A stretch of 64,000 nt of DNA, from positions 1 through 64,000 of the forward strand of contig NZ_JANUFD010000018.1 in NCBI RefSeq assembly GCF_024807945.1. Direction: 5' to 3'. The translations under genes were made by a program, and so were the position numbers. Below the pieces are notes generated by a model. It ran no database searches. It saw nothing but the letters and a program-made list of their open reading frames with translations, and was not told the origin of the DNA. Origin of the DNA: Pseudomonas sp. JUb42 (lineage in GTDB: Bacteria; Pseudomonadota; Gammaproteobacteria; Pseudomonadales; Pseudomonadaceae). Below, one piece after another: positions 31,659 to 40,979 of this stretch (positions within the stretch are counted from its first letter, which is position 1; each line of letters begins with the position of its first letter).

Positions 31659-32573
31659 ATGCAACTCAACCGCGCCAATCTGGTGGATATCGTGTATTTC
31701 CTCGCCATTGCCCGTCAGAAAAGCTTCAGCCGGGCCGGGTTGGAAGTCGGTATCAGTGCTTCGGCCTTGAGCCACGCCATGAAAGGCCTGGAAGCCCGGC
31801 TGGGTGTACGCCTGCTCAACCGCACCACCCGCAGCGTTACCCTGACCGCCGCGGGTGAGGAGCTGCAAAGCCTGATCAGCAGCCCGCTCAACGAGATCGG
31901 CCAGGCTCTGGAGGCCCTTAACCGCCTGCGGGACGAACCCGCCGGGCGCATTCGTCTGAATGCCCTCAGCGATGGCGCGGCCTTGATTCTGGGGCCGGTG
32001 CTGCCGGTATTTGTCGAGCGCTACCCCGGTATCGAAATCGATCTGACCGTCAGCAATCGCATGATCGATGTAATCGGTGATGGCCACGATGCCGGAATCC
32101 GCTTCGGCGGCACGGTGCCGGAGGACATGATCGCCCAACGGCTGTCTCCGGATATCCGCTGGGCCGTGGTCGGCACGCCGGAGTACTTACAGCGTTTCGG
32201 CACGCCACAGCATCCCGAGGAATTGAAACGACACCGCTGTCTGCGCATCCGCCTGGGCAATGCACGGATGTACAACTGGGAGTTCGAGAAGGACGGCGAG
32301 CAACTGGAGATTGATGTCCCCGGTGCTATCACCATCGACGAAAGCCGCATCGGCCTGGAACTGGCCTGCCGGGGTGCGGGCCTGATGTACGTGCCGGAGC
32401 CGGTGGTGACGCAACTGATCGCCGACGGCACGTTGCAGGCGGTACTGACAGACTGGGCCAGCACCGATCCCGGCTTTCACATCTACTATTCCAGCTTCCG
32501 TCAGGTGCCCGTGGGCCTGCGCCTGTTGATTGAGCTGATCCGCGAATTACAGCCCCTTGGCCAACTGCCCTGA
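31659..32573 (+). CDS. LysR family transcriptional regulator
   Basis: A 304-aa LTTR with HTH (FLAIARQKSFSRAGLEVGIS, ending VRLLNRTTRSVTLTAAG) and effector domain. The ATG at 31659 follows GAGGAACCCC. No divergent enzyme gene is adjacent (the Sel1 gene lies 271 bp away on the other strand), so its target is unclear. It converges on the HxlR gene. Confidence 0.88.
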   Translation: MQLNRANLVDIVYFLAIARQKSFSRAGLEVGISASALSHAMKGLEARLGVRLLNRTTRSVTLTAAGEELQSLISSPLNEIGQALEALNRLRDEPAGRIRLNALSDGAALILGPVLPVFVERYPGIEIDLTVSNRMIDVIGDGHDAGIRFGGTVPEDMIAQRLSPDIRWAVVGTPEYLQRFGTPQHPEELKRHRCLRIRLGNARMYNWEFEKDGEQLEIDVPGAITIDESRIGLELACRGAGLMYVPEPVVTQLIADGTLQAVLTDWASTDPGFHIYYSSFRQVPVGLRLLIELIRELQPLGQLP

Positions 32574-32582
32574 TATTGACGG

Positions 32583-33026
32583 TCAAGGTTTCTGCACCTG
32601 CGTCTCCCCCGCCGCAACCACCCTGCCCTCTGCCGTTACCGGCTGCATCAATCCCAGCGGCTGGCCGCTGTGCGTCTCGACCAGTTGCGAGCGCGCTTCA
32701 CCGGGCTGGAACAGGTAGCGCTCACCCCATTGCCGCAACGCCACCACCAGCGGGAACAGGCTCTCGCCCTGCGGCGTGAGCTGGTACTCCTGATAGGCCG
32801 TGCCATCCGAGGCCGGTGCCACCGCAAGAATCCCCGCGTCGACCAAACGTTTGAGGCGGTCGGCCAGGACACTGCGAGCCACACCCAAACCCTGCTGAAA
32901 ATCGCCGAAGCGCCGAGTGCCGTCGAAGGCATCGCGCACGATCAACAACGACCAGCGATCACCGATCAAATCGAGGGAACGCGCCACCGGGCAGGTTTCG
33001 CCGTGGGCGGGTTGATGCTTGGCCAT
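32583..33026 (-). CDS. HxlR family transcriptional regulator
   Basis: A 147-aa winged-helix regulator with the HxlR signature CPVARSLDLIGDRWSLLIVRDAFDGTRRFGDFQ and then LADRLKRLVDAGIL. The single Cys in ETCPVA is at the usual redox/electrophile-sensing position. The ATG at 33026 has AAAAGGAGTCCTT. It is divergent from the MFS gene at 33135 (108 bp), its likely target. Confidence 0.9.
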   Translation of the reverse strand: MAKHQPAHGETCPVARSLDLIGDRWSLLIVRDAFDGTRRFGDFQQGLGVARSVLADRLKRLVDAGILAVAPASDGTAYQEYQLTPQGESLFPLVVALRQWGERYLFQPGEARSQLVETHSGQPLGLMQPVTAEGRVVAAGETQVQKP

Positions 33027-33134
33027 AAGGACTCCTTTTGCTGTGGGCACAGTGTACATCCAGTTTCAATTAAAGACTGGTTACCCTAGAATAAAACAAG
33101 TCTTGATTTGAAACCGGATTGCGGAGCGTCGCCA

Positions 33135-34358
33135 ATGCCCTTCGACATAACCTTGACCGCCACCCTCCCCGGCGCGCGCTTGCCCCGCGCTCTGGTCGCC
33201 CTGTTTGCCTGTGCCTGCGGCTTGAGCGTGGCCAACGTGTATTACGCGCAACCGCTGCTGGATGCCCTGGCCGCGGAGTTCGCCATTGGCCCGGGCGCTG
33301 CGGGCGCAATCGTCACCGCGACACAACTCGGCAGTGCCATGGCGTTGTTGCTGCTGGTGCCGCTGGGCGATCAACTCAATCGGCGGCACCTGATCCTCAT
33401 GCAGACAATCGCCCTGATCAGCAGCCTGCTCTGGGTCAGCCTGGCCCAAGACACTGTCACCCTGCTGATCGGCATGCTCATCGTAGGCCTGTTGGGCACA
33501 GCCATGACCCAGGGCCTGATTGCCTACGCCGCGACCTGTGCCTCGTCCGAAGAGCGCGGCCAGGTGGTGGGCACGGTGCAGGGTGGTGTCTTCATGGGGC
33601 TGTTACTGGCACGGCTGTTCGCCGGATTTATCAGCGATCTGGCGGGTTGGCGCGGGGTGTATCTGACATCGGCGCTGATGATGGCCGTGTTGGCCGTCAT
33701 GCTCTGGCGAGTGCTGCCCGATCAGCGCCCCTCGGCGCGGCCCCTGCCCTACCCGCAACTGATTCTGTCGATGTTCAGCCTGCTGCGCGAGGAACCTGTA
33801 TTGCAAGTGCGTGGCCTGCTCGCGCTGTTGATGTTTGCGGTGTTCAGCATCTTCTGGAGTGCCCTGGTCTTCCCCCTGAGCACCCCGCCTTATGCACTGT
33901 CCCACACGGCTATTGGCACTTTTGGCCTGGTCGGCGTGGTCGGTGCGCTGGCGGCGGCCCGTGCCGGGCGCTGGGCGGATCGCGGATTGGGACAATGGGT
34001 CACTGGCCTGGCCCTGTTACTGCTGGCGCTGTCCTGGCTGCCCCTGTGGTTCACCCTTCACTCCATGGCCTGGCTGGTGCTGGGCATCATCGCCCTGGAC
34101 CTTGCCGGACAGGCCATTCATGTCACCAACCAGAGCATGATCCTGCACGCCCGACCCGATGCCCAGAGCCGGGTGATTGGCGGCTACATGCTGTTCTATG
34201 CCGCAGGCAGCGGATTGGGGGCGGTTGCGTCCACGGCGACCTATGCAGCGTTTGGCTGGTCGGGCGTGTGTTTGTTGGGGATGGGTGTCAGTTTGATCGC
34301 GCTATTGTTTTGGGCCGCAACTTTGCGATATCAAACACAAAGTAACCAGCTGAGATAA
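33135..34358 (+). CDS. MFS transporter
   Basis: A 407-aa major facilitator with 12 predicted membrane helices. The N-terminus LFACACGLSVANVYYAQPLLDAL and loop 2-3 (PLGDQLNRRHLIL) place it with drug/solute exporters of the arabinose-efflux-like group. The ATG at 33135 has GCGGAG upstream. Pairing with a divergent HxlR regulator suggests efflux induced by a reactive or aromatic compound. The substrate is not identifiable. Confidence 0.88.
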   Translation: MPFDITLTATLPGARLPRALVALFACACGLSVANVYYAQPLLDALAAEFAIGPGAAGAIVTATQLGSAMALLLLVPLGDQLNRRHLILMQTIALISSLLWVSLAQDTVTLLIGMLIVGLLGTAMTQGLIAYAATCASSEERGQVVGTVQGGVFMGLLLARLFAGFISDLAGWRGVYLTSALMMAVLAVMLWRVLPDQRPSARPLPYPQLILSMFSLLREEPVLQVRGLLALLMFAVFSIFWSALVFPLSTPPYALSHTAIGTFGLVGVVGALAAARAGRWADRGLGQWVTGLALLLLALSWLPLWFTLHSMAWLVLGIIALDLAGQAIHVTNQSMILHARPDAQSRVIGGYMLFYAAGSGLGAVASTATYAAFGWSGVCLLGMGVSLIALLFWAATLRYQTQSNQLR

Positions 34359-34369
34359 AGAACACTTTT

Positions 34370-34459
34370 GTGGGAGCGAATTCATTCGCGAAAGCGGTAT
34401 TTCAGACGATACAAGTGCATTGGATGTACCGGCCTATTCGCGAATGAATTCGCTCCCAC
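34370..34459. repeat. REP pair, GGGAGCGAATTC type
   Basis: GTGGGAGCGAATTCATTCGCG and its near-perfect complement (CGCGAATGAATTCGCTCCCAC) flank about 45 bases between the converging MFS and AraC genes. Confidence 0.85.
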
Positions 34460-34470
34460 AGGGTCTTTTC

Positions 34471-35292
34471 TCAGCCCTGCCGCTTAAGCCACTCCCCCGG
34501 CGGCAGGCCCATTTCCTGGGTGAAAGCCCGGCTCAGCGCCGCTTGTGAGCCATAGCCCACCGAAGCGGCGACTATCTTCAGTTTCACCCCCTGCTTCATA
34601 AGGTCCCGGGCCAGTTTCATGCGCCAGGCGGTCAGGTAGGCAATCGGCGATACCCCCACCACTTTGAGAAACTGCGCCGAGAATTTCGTGCGCGACATAC
34701 AGGCCAGCTCTGCCAGTTGCCTGAGGTTCCAGTCCTGCTCGGGGCTCAGGTGAATGGCGTTGATGGCCTTGCCCAGTTGCGGATCGACAATTGCACTCAG
34801 GCCACCTTTGGCGATCATGCCCTCGCTGAGCGCCCGTCTTACCAGCACGATGAGGACGTATTCGAACAGCACGCCAAGGCCCTTGCGATGCCCGGCGTCC
34901 TTGCCGCGGTACTCCGCCAGCAGGGCATTGATCACCGGCAGCAATGCGTCGCCGTCGAGCAACGGGAAGACCAGGGTATCGGTCACGCCCAAGGGAAAGG
35001 AGCGGGCCATGCTGACGCCGAACTCGAAGGTCGCGCAGATGATCTCGGCACCTTCATCGCGATTGGGCTCCAGCTTGTAGCGGCAGGTACTCGGGCAGAG
35101 CAGCACTGTGGGGCCGTCGAGGGCGATGGAGGGATGGCCCCGACGCACCAGATCAAGGCCGCCGCGCTCAACGATATGGATAAATGCGGTGCCGTCCGGC
35201 TTGTTGATATCCAGGGTGTCGAACACCGTGCCGGCATAGAACAGCCGACCGGTCATCTGGATTCGATCGAAAAACTCGGAAAGCGCGTCCAT
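34471..35292 (-). CDS. AraC family transcriptional regulator
   Basis: A 273-aa regulator: N-terminal cupin ligand domain (HIVERGGLDLVRRGHPSIALDGPTVLLCP) and a C-terminal double HTH (LRQLAELACMSRTKFSAQF, then IVAASVGYGSQAALSRAFTQEMG). It belongs to the cupin_6-type AraC group. It is divergent from the cysteine-hydrolase gene at 35417 (124 bp gap), which it probably activates. Confidence 0.9.
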   Translation of the reverse strand: MDALSEFFDRIQMTGRLFYAGTVFDTLDINKPDGTAFIHIVERGGLDLVRRGHPSIALDGPTVLLCPSTCRYKLEPNRDEGAEIICATFEFGVSMARSFPLGVTDTLVFPLLDGDALLPVINALLAEYRGKDAGHRKGLGVLFEYVLIVLVRRALSEGMIAKGGLSAIVDPQLGKAINAIHLSPEQDWNLRQLAELACMSRTKFSAQFLKVVGVSPIAYLTAWRMKLARDLMKQGVKLKIVAASVGYGSQAALSRAFTQEMGLPPGEWLKRQG

Positions 35293-35416
35293 TGAGTCTC
35301 TTCAGGTAAAAAACGCGGACGTCAGGTCAAAACCCGTGCGGCGCGAAGGGGCAGGATAAACCCACTTGCAGGCAGTCGCGCCGGCAAGAGGTTATGCCAA
35401 TCCGAGGAGCCTCACA

Positions 35417-36145
35417 ATGAGCACTGAATCGAGCAACCCGCGCCCTGCATCGCCCTACTACGAAGACCCGGCCAACCCTGCCCTGGGTGCCACCGGCCTG
35501 CAACTGGACCTGTCCCGCGCAGCGCTGGTGGTGATTGATCCGCAGATCGACTTCCTCAGCCCCGAAGGCGTGACCTGGCCCCTGGTTGGCGACAGCGTCA
35601 CCGAAAACGGCGTGGTCGGCCACCTGGGCCAATTGTTCGAAGCGGCGAAGAAAGCCGGGATCACCGTCGCCGTTTCACCGCACTATTACTACCCCTGCGA
35701 TCACGAATGGGAACATGGCGGACCGCTGGAAAAGACCATGCATGAAATCGGCATGTTCGACCGCAAGTCGCCCCTGAGCCTTGAGGGCTTCGAAAACTCC
35801 GGCGCCGACTTCATGCCGCAGTACAAACCGTTCATTCTCGACGGCAAGACCATCATCTGCTCGCCCCACAAGGTCTACGGCCCGCAGACCAACGACCTGA
35901 CGCTGCAGTTGCGCAAGAAAGGCGTGTCTCAGGTGATACTCGCCGGCATGGCCGCCAACCTCTGCGTCGAGTCGCACCTGCGCGACCTGGTGGAACAGGG
36001 TTTTGAAGTCATCGTCGTGCGCGACGCCACCGCCGCACCGCGTATCCCTGAAGGCGATGGCTACCTGGCCGCGCTTATCAACTACCGCTTTATTGCCAAT
36101 GCACTGTGGACCACTGAGCAGGTGATCGAGAAGCTCAAAGGCTGA
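35417..36145 (+). CDS. Isochorismatase-like cysteine hydrolase
   Basis: A 242-aa isochorismatase-superfamily hydrolase. The expected triad is visible: Asp in LVVIDPQIDFL, Lys in SPHKVYGPQ, and the nucleophile Cys in GMAANLCVESHLRDL. A 30-residue N-terminal extension precedes the core. GAGGAGCC lies before the ATG at 35417. Members hydrolyse amides, ureido acids or vinyl ethers; which one is used here is unknown. It is controlled, by position, by the divergent AraC regulator. Confidence 0.88.
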   Translation: MSTESSNPRPASPYYEDPANPALGATGLQLDLSRAALVVIDPQIDFLSPEGVTWPLVGDSVTENGVVGHLGQLFEAAKKAGITVAVSPHYYYPCDHEWEHGGPLEKTMHEIGMFDRKSPLSLEGFENSGADFMPQYKPFILDGKTIICSPHKVYGPQTNDLTLQLRKKGVSQVILAGMAANLCVESHLRDLVEQGFEVIVVRDATAAPRIPEGDGYLAALINYRFIANALWTTEQVIEKLKG

Positions 36146-36184
36146 TCCCTGTCACAGCGCTGTCGTGCGGCAAACACCTGACTT

Positions 36185-36211
36185 GCAGGACCGGCTATAG
36201 CCGGTTCTACA
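36185..36211. repeat. Single REP unit, GGACCGGCTATAGCC type
   Basis: GCAGGACCGGCTATAGCC, then GGTTCTAC: a self-complementary single unit after the hydrolase gene, with a CTATAG core instead of CTTTAG. Confidence 0.65.
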
Positions 36212-36268
36212 GAATCGCGTTCCAATTCAAAAAGTCGCGTTGTGTTTGACAGGGCCCGTGTGCATCAC

Positions 36269-37132
36269 TCAATACCGCAACAATGGCTCTTGCTGCACGC
36301 ACTCCACCAGAAAATCCATCACTGCCTTCACCGATGGCGAGCGGCGCAGGTCCGGGTAGGCCGTCAGCCAGATATCCCTGACCGGTGCTTCGCTGTCCAC
36401 CGGCAGGCGCTGCAATGCCGGGTCGTTGTCACCGACGAGAGTCGGCAACACCACAGCTCCCACGCCGAACCGCGCAGCCATCTGTTGCGAGGGGATATCG
36501 CCTGCGCAAAATACCACCGGCCTATGTCGTCTGATCTGATGCAGCCACTGCTGTTGCGGCAGTTGATCGCGGCCTTCGTCGTAGCCGATGAAGGTCCACT
36601 GCTCGGCAGGACGCGCCTTGAATGCTTCACTCCCATACAAGGCAAAGCGCACGGCGCCGATCTTCCTACGCACCAGCGCTTCTTCCTCGGGGCGCAGGGT
36701 GCGCAGGGCGATGTCGGCTTCGCCTTTGTCCAGCGATGCCAGGGATAACGACGGCAACAGGACTACATTCAACTTGGGATGCTGCTCGCGCAAGGCGCTG
36801 ATGCGCGGGGCGATGCAATGGATGGCCATGGACGGCGGCGCACTGACCCGCACGGTACCGGCCACCTCGATGGACGCGAGGCGCGACATCTGTGCGATCT
36901 CCGTGGAGATCCCCGCCATGGCCCCGGCGATCCGCGCCAGTGCCCGGCCGTCCGCCGTCAGGGGCCGGCTGCGGGGCAAGCGGTCGACCAGGCGCAGGCC
37001 AAGGGATTTTTCCAGCGCGTCGAGGCGACGGCCCACCGTGGCGTGCTCGACCTGTAGTTCCCTGGCAGCAGCCGACAGGGACTGGGTGCGGGCCAGTACG
37101 GTAAAGAAATACAGATCCTGCCAGTCAAACAT
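36269..37132 (-). CDS. LysR family transcriptional regulator
   Basis: A 287-aa LTTR, HTH MFDWQDLYFFTVLARTQSLS, then VGRRLDALEKSLGLRLVDR. It is of the type with GRRLDALE and no LLNRTTR motif. The ATG at 37132 starts the canonical N-terminus; the longer frame to 37336 is implausible. It is divergent from the quinone-oxidoreductase-like gene at 37360, which is its likely target. Confidence 0.88.
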   Translation of the reverse strand: MFDWQDLYFFTVLARTQSLSAAARELQVEHATVGRRLDALEKSLGLRLVDRLPRSRPLTADGRALARIAGAMAGISTEIAQMSRLASIEVAGTVRVSAPPSMAIHCIAPRISALREQHPKLNVVLLPSLSLASLDKGEADIALRTLRPEEEALVRRKIGAVRFALYGSEAFKARPAEQWTFIGYDEGRDQLPQQQWLHQIRRHRPVVFCAGDIPSQQMAARFGVGAVVLPTLVGDNDPALQRLPVDSEAPVRDIWLTAYPDLRRSPSVKAVMDFLVECVQQEPLLRY

Positions 37133-37202
37133 CGGGTTATTTCCGATCAGATATAGGGAATTTTTCGGGAGTTCTCGAACCGTACGCCAGGTTTTACCAT
37201 GA

Positions 37203-37346
37203 ATGACACTGCTGCTGGCCTTCACCTGCGTGCTGCGCGCGGCCATTGCAGTCGGCACACCAGTGGAGTTTCCTGGCGACAGCGCCGGCTCTCTGAGCAC
37301 CCTGCCCTTTGTTCTGAACCTGCCTATGAGCGCCATCAGCCTATGA
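37203..37346 (+). CDS. Possible 47-aa hydrophobic peptide
   Basis: A short ORF in the LysR/oxidoreductase gap, starting ATGACACTGCTGCTGGCC and ending TATGAGA 14 bases before the next gene. The product begins MTLLLAFTCVLRAAIAVG and ends FVLNLPMSAISL. It could be a small membrane peptide, the remnant of a permease, or chance. No strong ribosome binding site is seen. Confidence 0.2.
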   Translation: MTLLLAFTCVLRAAIAVGTPVEFPGDSAGSLSTLPFVLNLPMSAISL

Positions 37347-37359
37347 GAGTCATTACCCC

Positions 37360-38355
37360 ATGAAAGCCATCACCATCCAAACCTATGGCGGCCCGGACGT
37401 CGTGCAGATTCGCACCGACATGCCCAGGCCCACCGTCAGCCCCGGCCATGTTGTAGTCAAGGTCGCCTGCGCCGGGATCAACTTCATGGATGTGCATACT
37501 CGCCAAGGCAAGTACGCCACCTCCGTCACTTATCCAGTGCGCCTGCCCTGCACCCTGGGCATGGAAGGCTCCGGCGAGATCGTCGCAGTCGCTGAAGGCG
37601 TCGAGCATCTGGCTCTTGGCGACCGGGTCGCCTGGTGCATCGCCTGGGGCAGTTACGCCGAATACGCCAGTATCCCGGCGGCACGGGTGGCAAAAATTCC
37701 CGACGCCATCCCGTTCGATATGGCCGCGGCGGCCATCTTCCAGGGTGCCACGGCACACTATCTGGTCGAGGATATCGCCCGCCTGCACGAAGGCAGCACC
37801 TGCCTGATTCACGCCGCTTCCGGGAGCATTGGTCAGTTACTGGTACAGATGGCCAAGCGTCGCGGCGCCCGGGTCTTCGCAACCGCCAGCACCCCGGAAA
37901 AATGTGCGATTGCCCGGCAACGCGGCGCCGATCAGGCCATGTCTTATGACGGTTTTGCCGAACGTATTCACGAGGCCACACAGGGCGTGGGCGTCGATGT
38001 GGTATTCGACTCCCTCGGCAAAAGCACCCTGCGCGAGAGTTTCCGCGCCTGTCGCACCCGTGGCCTGATCGTCAACTACGGCAATGTCTCAGGCTCCATT
38101 ACCGACCTGGACCCCATCGAGCTGGGCGAAGCCGGTTCACTGTTTCTCACCCGACCACGCCTGGCCGATCACATGAGCGATGGCCCCACCGTGCAACGCC
38201 GTGCCGATGCGGTATTTGCAGCGATTCTCGAAGGCTCCTTGAGCATCGAGATCGAAGGGCATTACACGATGGACGAGGTGCAGGACATCCATGCCCGCAT
38301 CGAAGCCCGGCAACAGATCGGCAAATCGGTGATGCGCATCAACACCACTGACTGA
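37360..38355 (+). CDS. Quinone oxidoreductase-like zinc-independent MDR protein
   Basis: A 331-aa medium-chain dehydrogenase/reductase of the NADPH:quinone reductase (QOR) group. GroES-like N-terminal domain (GINFMDVHTRQGKYA, typical for QOR). NADPH-binding Rossmann motif SGSIGQLLVQMAKRRGARV (about residues 150-170). No catalytic or structural zinc cysteines are seen. It starts MKAITIQTYGGPDVV. It is divergent from the LysR regulator at 37132. Confidence 0.88.
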   Translation: MKAITIQTYGGPDVVQIRTDMPRPTVSPGHVVVKVACAGINFMDVHTRQGKYATSVTYPVRLPCTLGMEGSGEIVAVAEGVEHLALGDRVAWCIAWGSYAEYASIPAARVAKIPDAIPFDMAAAAIFQGATAHYLVEDIARLHEGSTCLIHAASGSIGQLLVQMAKRRGARVFATASTPEKCAIARQRGADQAMSYDGFAERIHEATQGVGVDVVFDSLGKSTLRESFRACRTRGLIVNYGNVSGSITDLDPIELGEAGSLFLTRPRLADHMSDGPTVQRRADAVFAAILEGSLSIEIEGHYTMDEVQDIHARIEARQQIGKSVMRINTTD

Positions 38356-38462
38356 CGCCTCCACCGGCAGTAATCCGGCACCACAGACAACCACGGGCGC
38401 CCGTCGCTAGTGGCGCTTGTATGCGCGTGCGTGGTTGTGATGCCTGGGACAGACAGACCCGT

Positions 38463-38514
38463 GTAGGAGCGCCTTTAGCCACGAGGGCCTCCTCCCGGCT
38501 AAAGCCGGTCCTAC
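38463..38514. repeat. REP pair, GGAGCGCCTTTAGCC type
   Basis: GTAGGAGCGCCTTTAGCC, then CCCGGCTAAAGCCGGTCCTAC: a compact pair between the oxidoreductase and dehydrogenase genes. Confidence 0.75.
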
Positions 38515-38644
38515 ATCTGCAACCTCATCGGATTAGGCAAGCCCCGCAGATAAACCGGCATTCGCCGCAATGACCATCGGCCTTACCTTGAATGCACCCG
38601 GCGCGACTTCCTCGCGCCAAGGTTTATCCTCTGGAGATCACGCC

Positions 38645-40024
38645 ATGCTCATTGTCTATAACCCCGCCGATGGCAGCGAAGTGGGTCGTGTTGCACAAAG
38701 CGACGCTGACGCCGTTCGCAGCGCCGTGGAACGCACCTGCGCCGCTTTTCCTGAATGGTCAGGGAAACTGGCCAAGGAACGCAGTGACATCCTTCGCCGC
38801 TGGCACGACAGCGTCAAGGCCGACAAGGAAGCCTTCGCCGAACTCATGGTCAAGGAAAACGGCAAATGCCTGACCGAAGCCCGTGGCGAAATCGACTATG
38901 GCCTGGGCTTTATCGAGTGGTACGCCGAAGAAGCCAAGCGCGTCTACGGCGATACTATTCCGACCCACGACAAGAATGCCCAGGTGATGGTCACCAAGGA
39001 GCCCATCGGCCCGGTGGCGGCAATCACGCCGTGGAACTTCCCGTTCATGATGATCACCCGCAAGGTCGCCACGGCCCTGGCGGCGGGCTGCACCATGATC
39101 ATCAAACCCGCCGAAGACACGCCGCTGACTGCCTTCAAACTGCTGGAACATGCACGAAAAGCCGGCATTCCCGAAGGCGTACTGGAAATGCTGGTCGGCG
39201 ATCCAAAAGAGATCGGCGTGATCCTCACCGCCGAGCCGCGCATCCGCAAAATCTCCTTCACCGGCTCGACCAACGTCGGCAAGTTGCTGGCCGCCCAATG
39301 CGCCCAGACCATCAAGAAAATGACCATGGAACTGGGCGGCAACGCGCCCTTTATCGTGTTCGACGACGCCAATCTGGATGAAGCGGTCAAGGGCCTGGTC
39401 GGCGCCAAACTGCGCAACTCCGGGCAGGTGTGTATCTCGCCTAACCGCATCTTTGTGCAGCAGAGCATCCTCGAACCTTTCCTCGCCAAGGTGAAGGCCG
39501 CCGTCGAAGCCATCGATGTCGATCAGGGCCTGCGCGCCGATTTCGTGGTCGGGCCGATGGTCAACAAGATGGGCTTCGACAAGGTCGTCAGCCTGGTGGA
39601 ACAGGCCAAGGCGGCCGGGGCCAAAGTGCTGCTGGGCGGCAAGCCCCACGCCAAGGGCGGGCTGTTTTACGAGCCGACGATTCTGACTGGCCTGAGCGAC
39701 GATTCGCCTCTGGCGCAGAACGAAATCTTCGGCCCGGTGTTCGCCATCTACCCCTTCGCCAGCGAAGAGGAGGCCATCGAACGCGCCAACCAAACCGAGT
39801 TCGGCCTTGTCGCCTATGCCTATACCAGCGCCCTGGGACGCTCATTGCGCCTGTCCAGGCAGTTGGAAGCAGGCATGGTGATTCTCAACTCGGGCTCGGT
39901 CGGTACTGTGTCAATTCCCTTTGGCGGCATCAAGCAGTCCGGCTACGGGCGCGAGGGCAGCTACTACGGCATCGAGGAGTATGTGCATGTGAAATACGTG
40001 CTGCTGGCAGGGGCGCAGTTGTAG
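38645..40024 (+). CDS. NAD(P)-dependent succinate-semialdehyde-type aldehyde dehydrogenase
   Basis: A 459-aa ALDH-superfamily enzyme. Cofactor and catalytic motifs: ITPWNFPFMMITRKVATALAAG, the FTGSTNVGKLL glycine loop, general base Glu in MELGGNAPFIVFDD, and catalytic Cys in NSGQVCISPNR. Features match SSADH (GabD-like), which oxidises succinate semialdehyde to succinate. No gabT or gabP is adjacent, so the physiological aldehyde is uncertain. The ATG at 38645 follows CTGGAGATCACGCC. It converges with the LysR gene at 40037. Confidence 0.87.
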   Translation: MLIVYNPADGSEVGRVAQSDADAVRSAVERTCAAFPEWSGKLAKERSDILRRWHDSVKADKEAFAELMVKENGKCLTEARGEIDYGLGFIEWYAEEAKRVYGDTIPTHDKNAQVMVTKEPIGPVAAITPWNFPFMMITRKVATALAAGCTMIIKPAEDTPLTAFKLLEHARKAGIPEGVLEMLVGDPKEIGVILTAEPRIRKISFTGSTNVGKLLAAQCAQTIKKMTMELGGNAPFIVFDDANLDEAVKGLVGAKLRNSGQVCISPNRIFVQQSILEPFLAKVKAAVEAIDVDQGLRADFVVGPMVNKMGFDKVVSLVEQAKAAGAKVLLGGKPHAKGGLFYEPTILTGLSDDSPLAQNEIFGPVFAIYPFASEEEAIERANQTEFGLVAYAYTSALGRSLRLSRQLEAGMVILNSGSVGTVSIPFGGIKQSGYGREGSYYGIEEYVHVKYVLLAGAQL

Positions 40025-40036
40025 CGCGGGCTGTTT

Positions 40037-40951
40037 TCAGCCCTGCTGGAAACATTCCTGAATCGCAGCCTTGGCCTCGATCATCGGGGCCTCGGTCAGC
40101 TCCTGGGTGCGCCAGCCCAGTTCGATGGGATAACGGCGCATCTGCAGCGGACAGGCCAGCACCTGCAGGCCGCTGATCCGGGCGATGGCTTCGGCGGCAT
40201 GATCGGGAATGGTGGCAATGGCGCGGGTGCCCTTGAGCAAATAGGGCAATGCGGCAAAGTGAGTGGTCGAGGCCACCACTTTGCGCTTGAGGCCCAAGGG
40301 CGCCAGCGCCTCATCGACCATGCCGATAAAGCCGCCGGAAGACACCAGTATCTGATCGTGCTCGACGAATTGGCCTACATCGAAAGTCGCCGGGTCCAAT
40401 TGCAATTGCTCGGGATCGACCAGGCAACTGTAGCCACCCTCCCCCAGCAACTCGCGGCTCAGGGTACGGCTGGAAAGGCCACCGGAAGACACCGCCAGGT
40501 CGATACTGCGACTGAGCAACGCTTCGCCGATGATCTGACTGTGACTCTGGCGAAAGATCACCCGCAGTTGCGGCGCACGCCGGGCGATGGCATCGAGCAA
40601 GCGGCGGCCGATGGCAATCTCAAAATCATCCGACAGGCCGATGGTCACCGAACGCCCGTAGAAACTGGTGGGCATGGGCGAGGCCATGCTCAGGGTCTGC
40701 CGGCATTTATCCAGGGCTTCGGAGACCACCGGCTTGAGCTGATTGGCCAGCAAGGTCGGGGTCAGGCCGCGGCCGGTGCGCAGGAACAACTGATCGTCAT
40801 ACAGCACCCGCAACCGCGCCAGCGCCGCACTTACCGCCGACTGCGTTACGCCCAACAGAATCGCCGCACGGCTGGCGCTGCCCTCATCGTGCAACGCCTC
40901 GAAGACCTTGAGCAGATTGAGGTCGGTGTTGGCGATATTCATGGGATTCAT
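40037..40951 (-). CDS. LysR family transcriptional regulator
   Basis: A 304-aa LTTR of the NodD/LinR-like group: TDLNLLKVFEALHDEGSASRAA, then VTQSAVSAALARLRVLYDDQLFLRTGRGLTPT. An ATG three codons in (40942) is an equal start candidate. The only near neighbours are the converging dehydrogenase and the small ORF upstream, so the target is unknown. Confidence 0.88.
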   Translation of the reverse strand: MNPMNIANTDLNLLKVFEALHDEGSASRAAILLGVTQSAVSAALARLRVLYDDQLFLRTGRGLTPTLLANQLKPVVSEALDKCRQTLSMASPMPTSFYGRSVTIGLSDDFEIAIGRRLLDAIARRAPQLRVIFRQSHSQIIGEALLSRSIDLAVSSGGLSSRTLSRELLGEGGYSCLVDPEQLQLDPATFDVGQFVEHDQILVSSGGFIGMVDEALAPLGLKRKVVASTTHFAALPYLLKGTRAIATIPDHAAEAIARISGLQVLACPLQMRRYPIELGWRTQELTEAPMIEAKAAIQECFQQG

Positions 40952-40979
40952 ATCCAGGGAGGCGATGTGAGGCTAGGTA

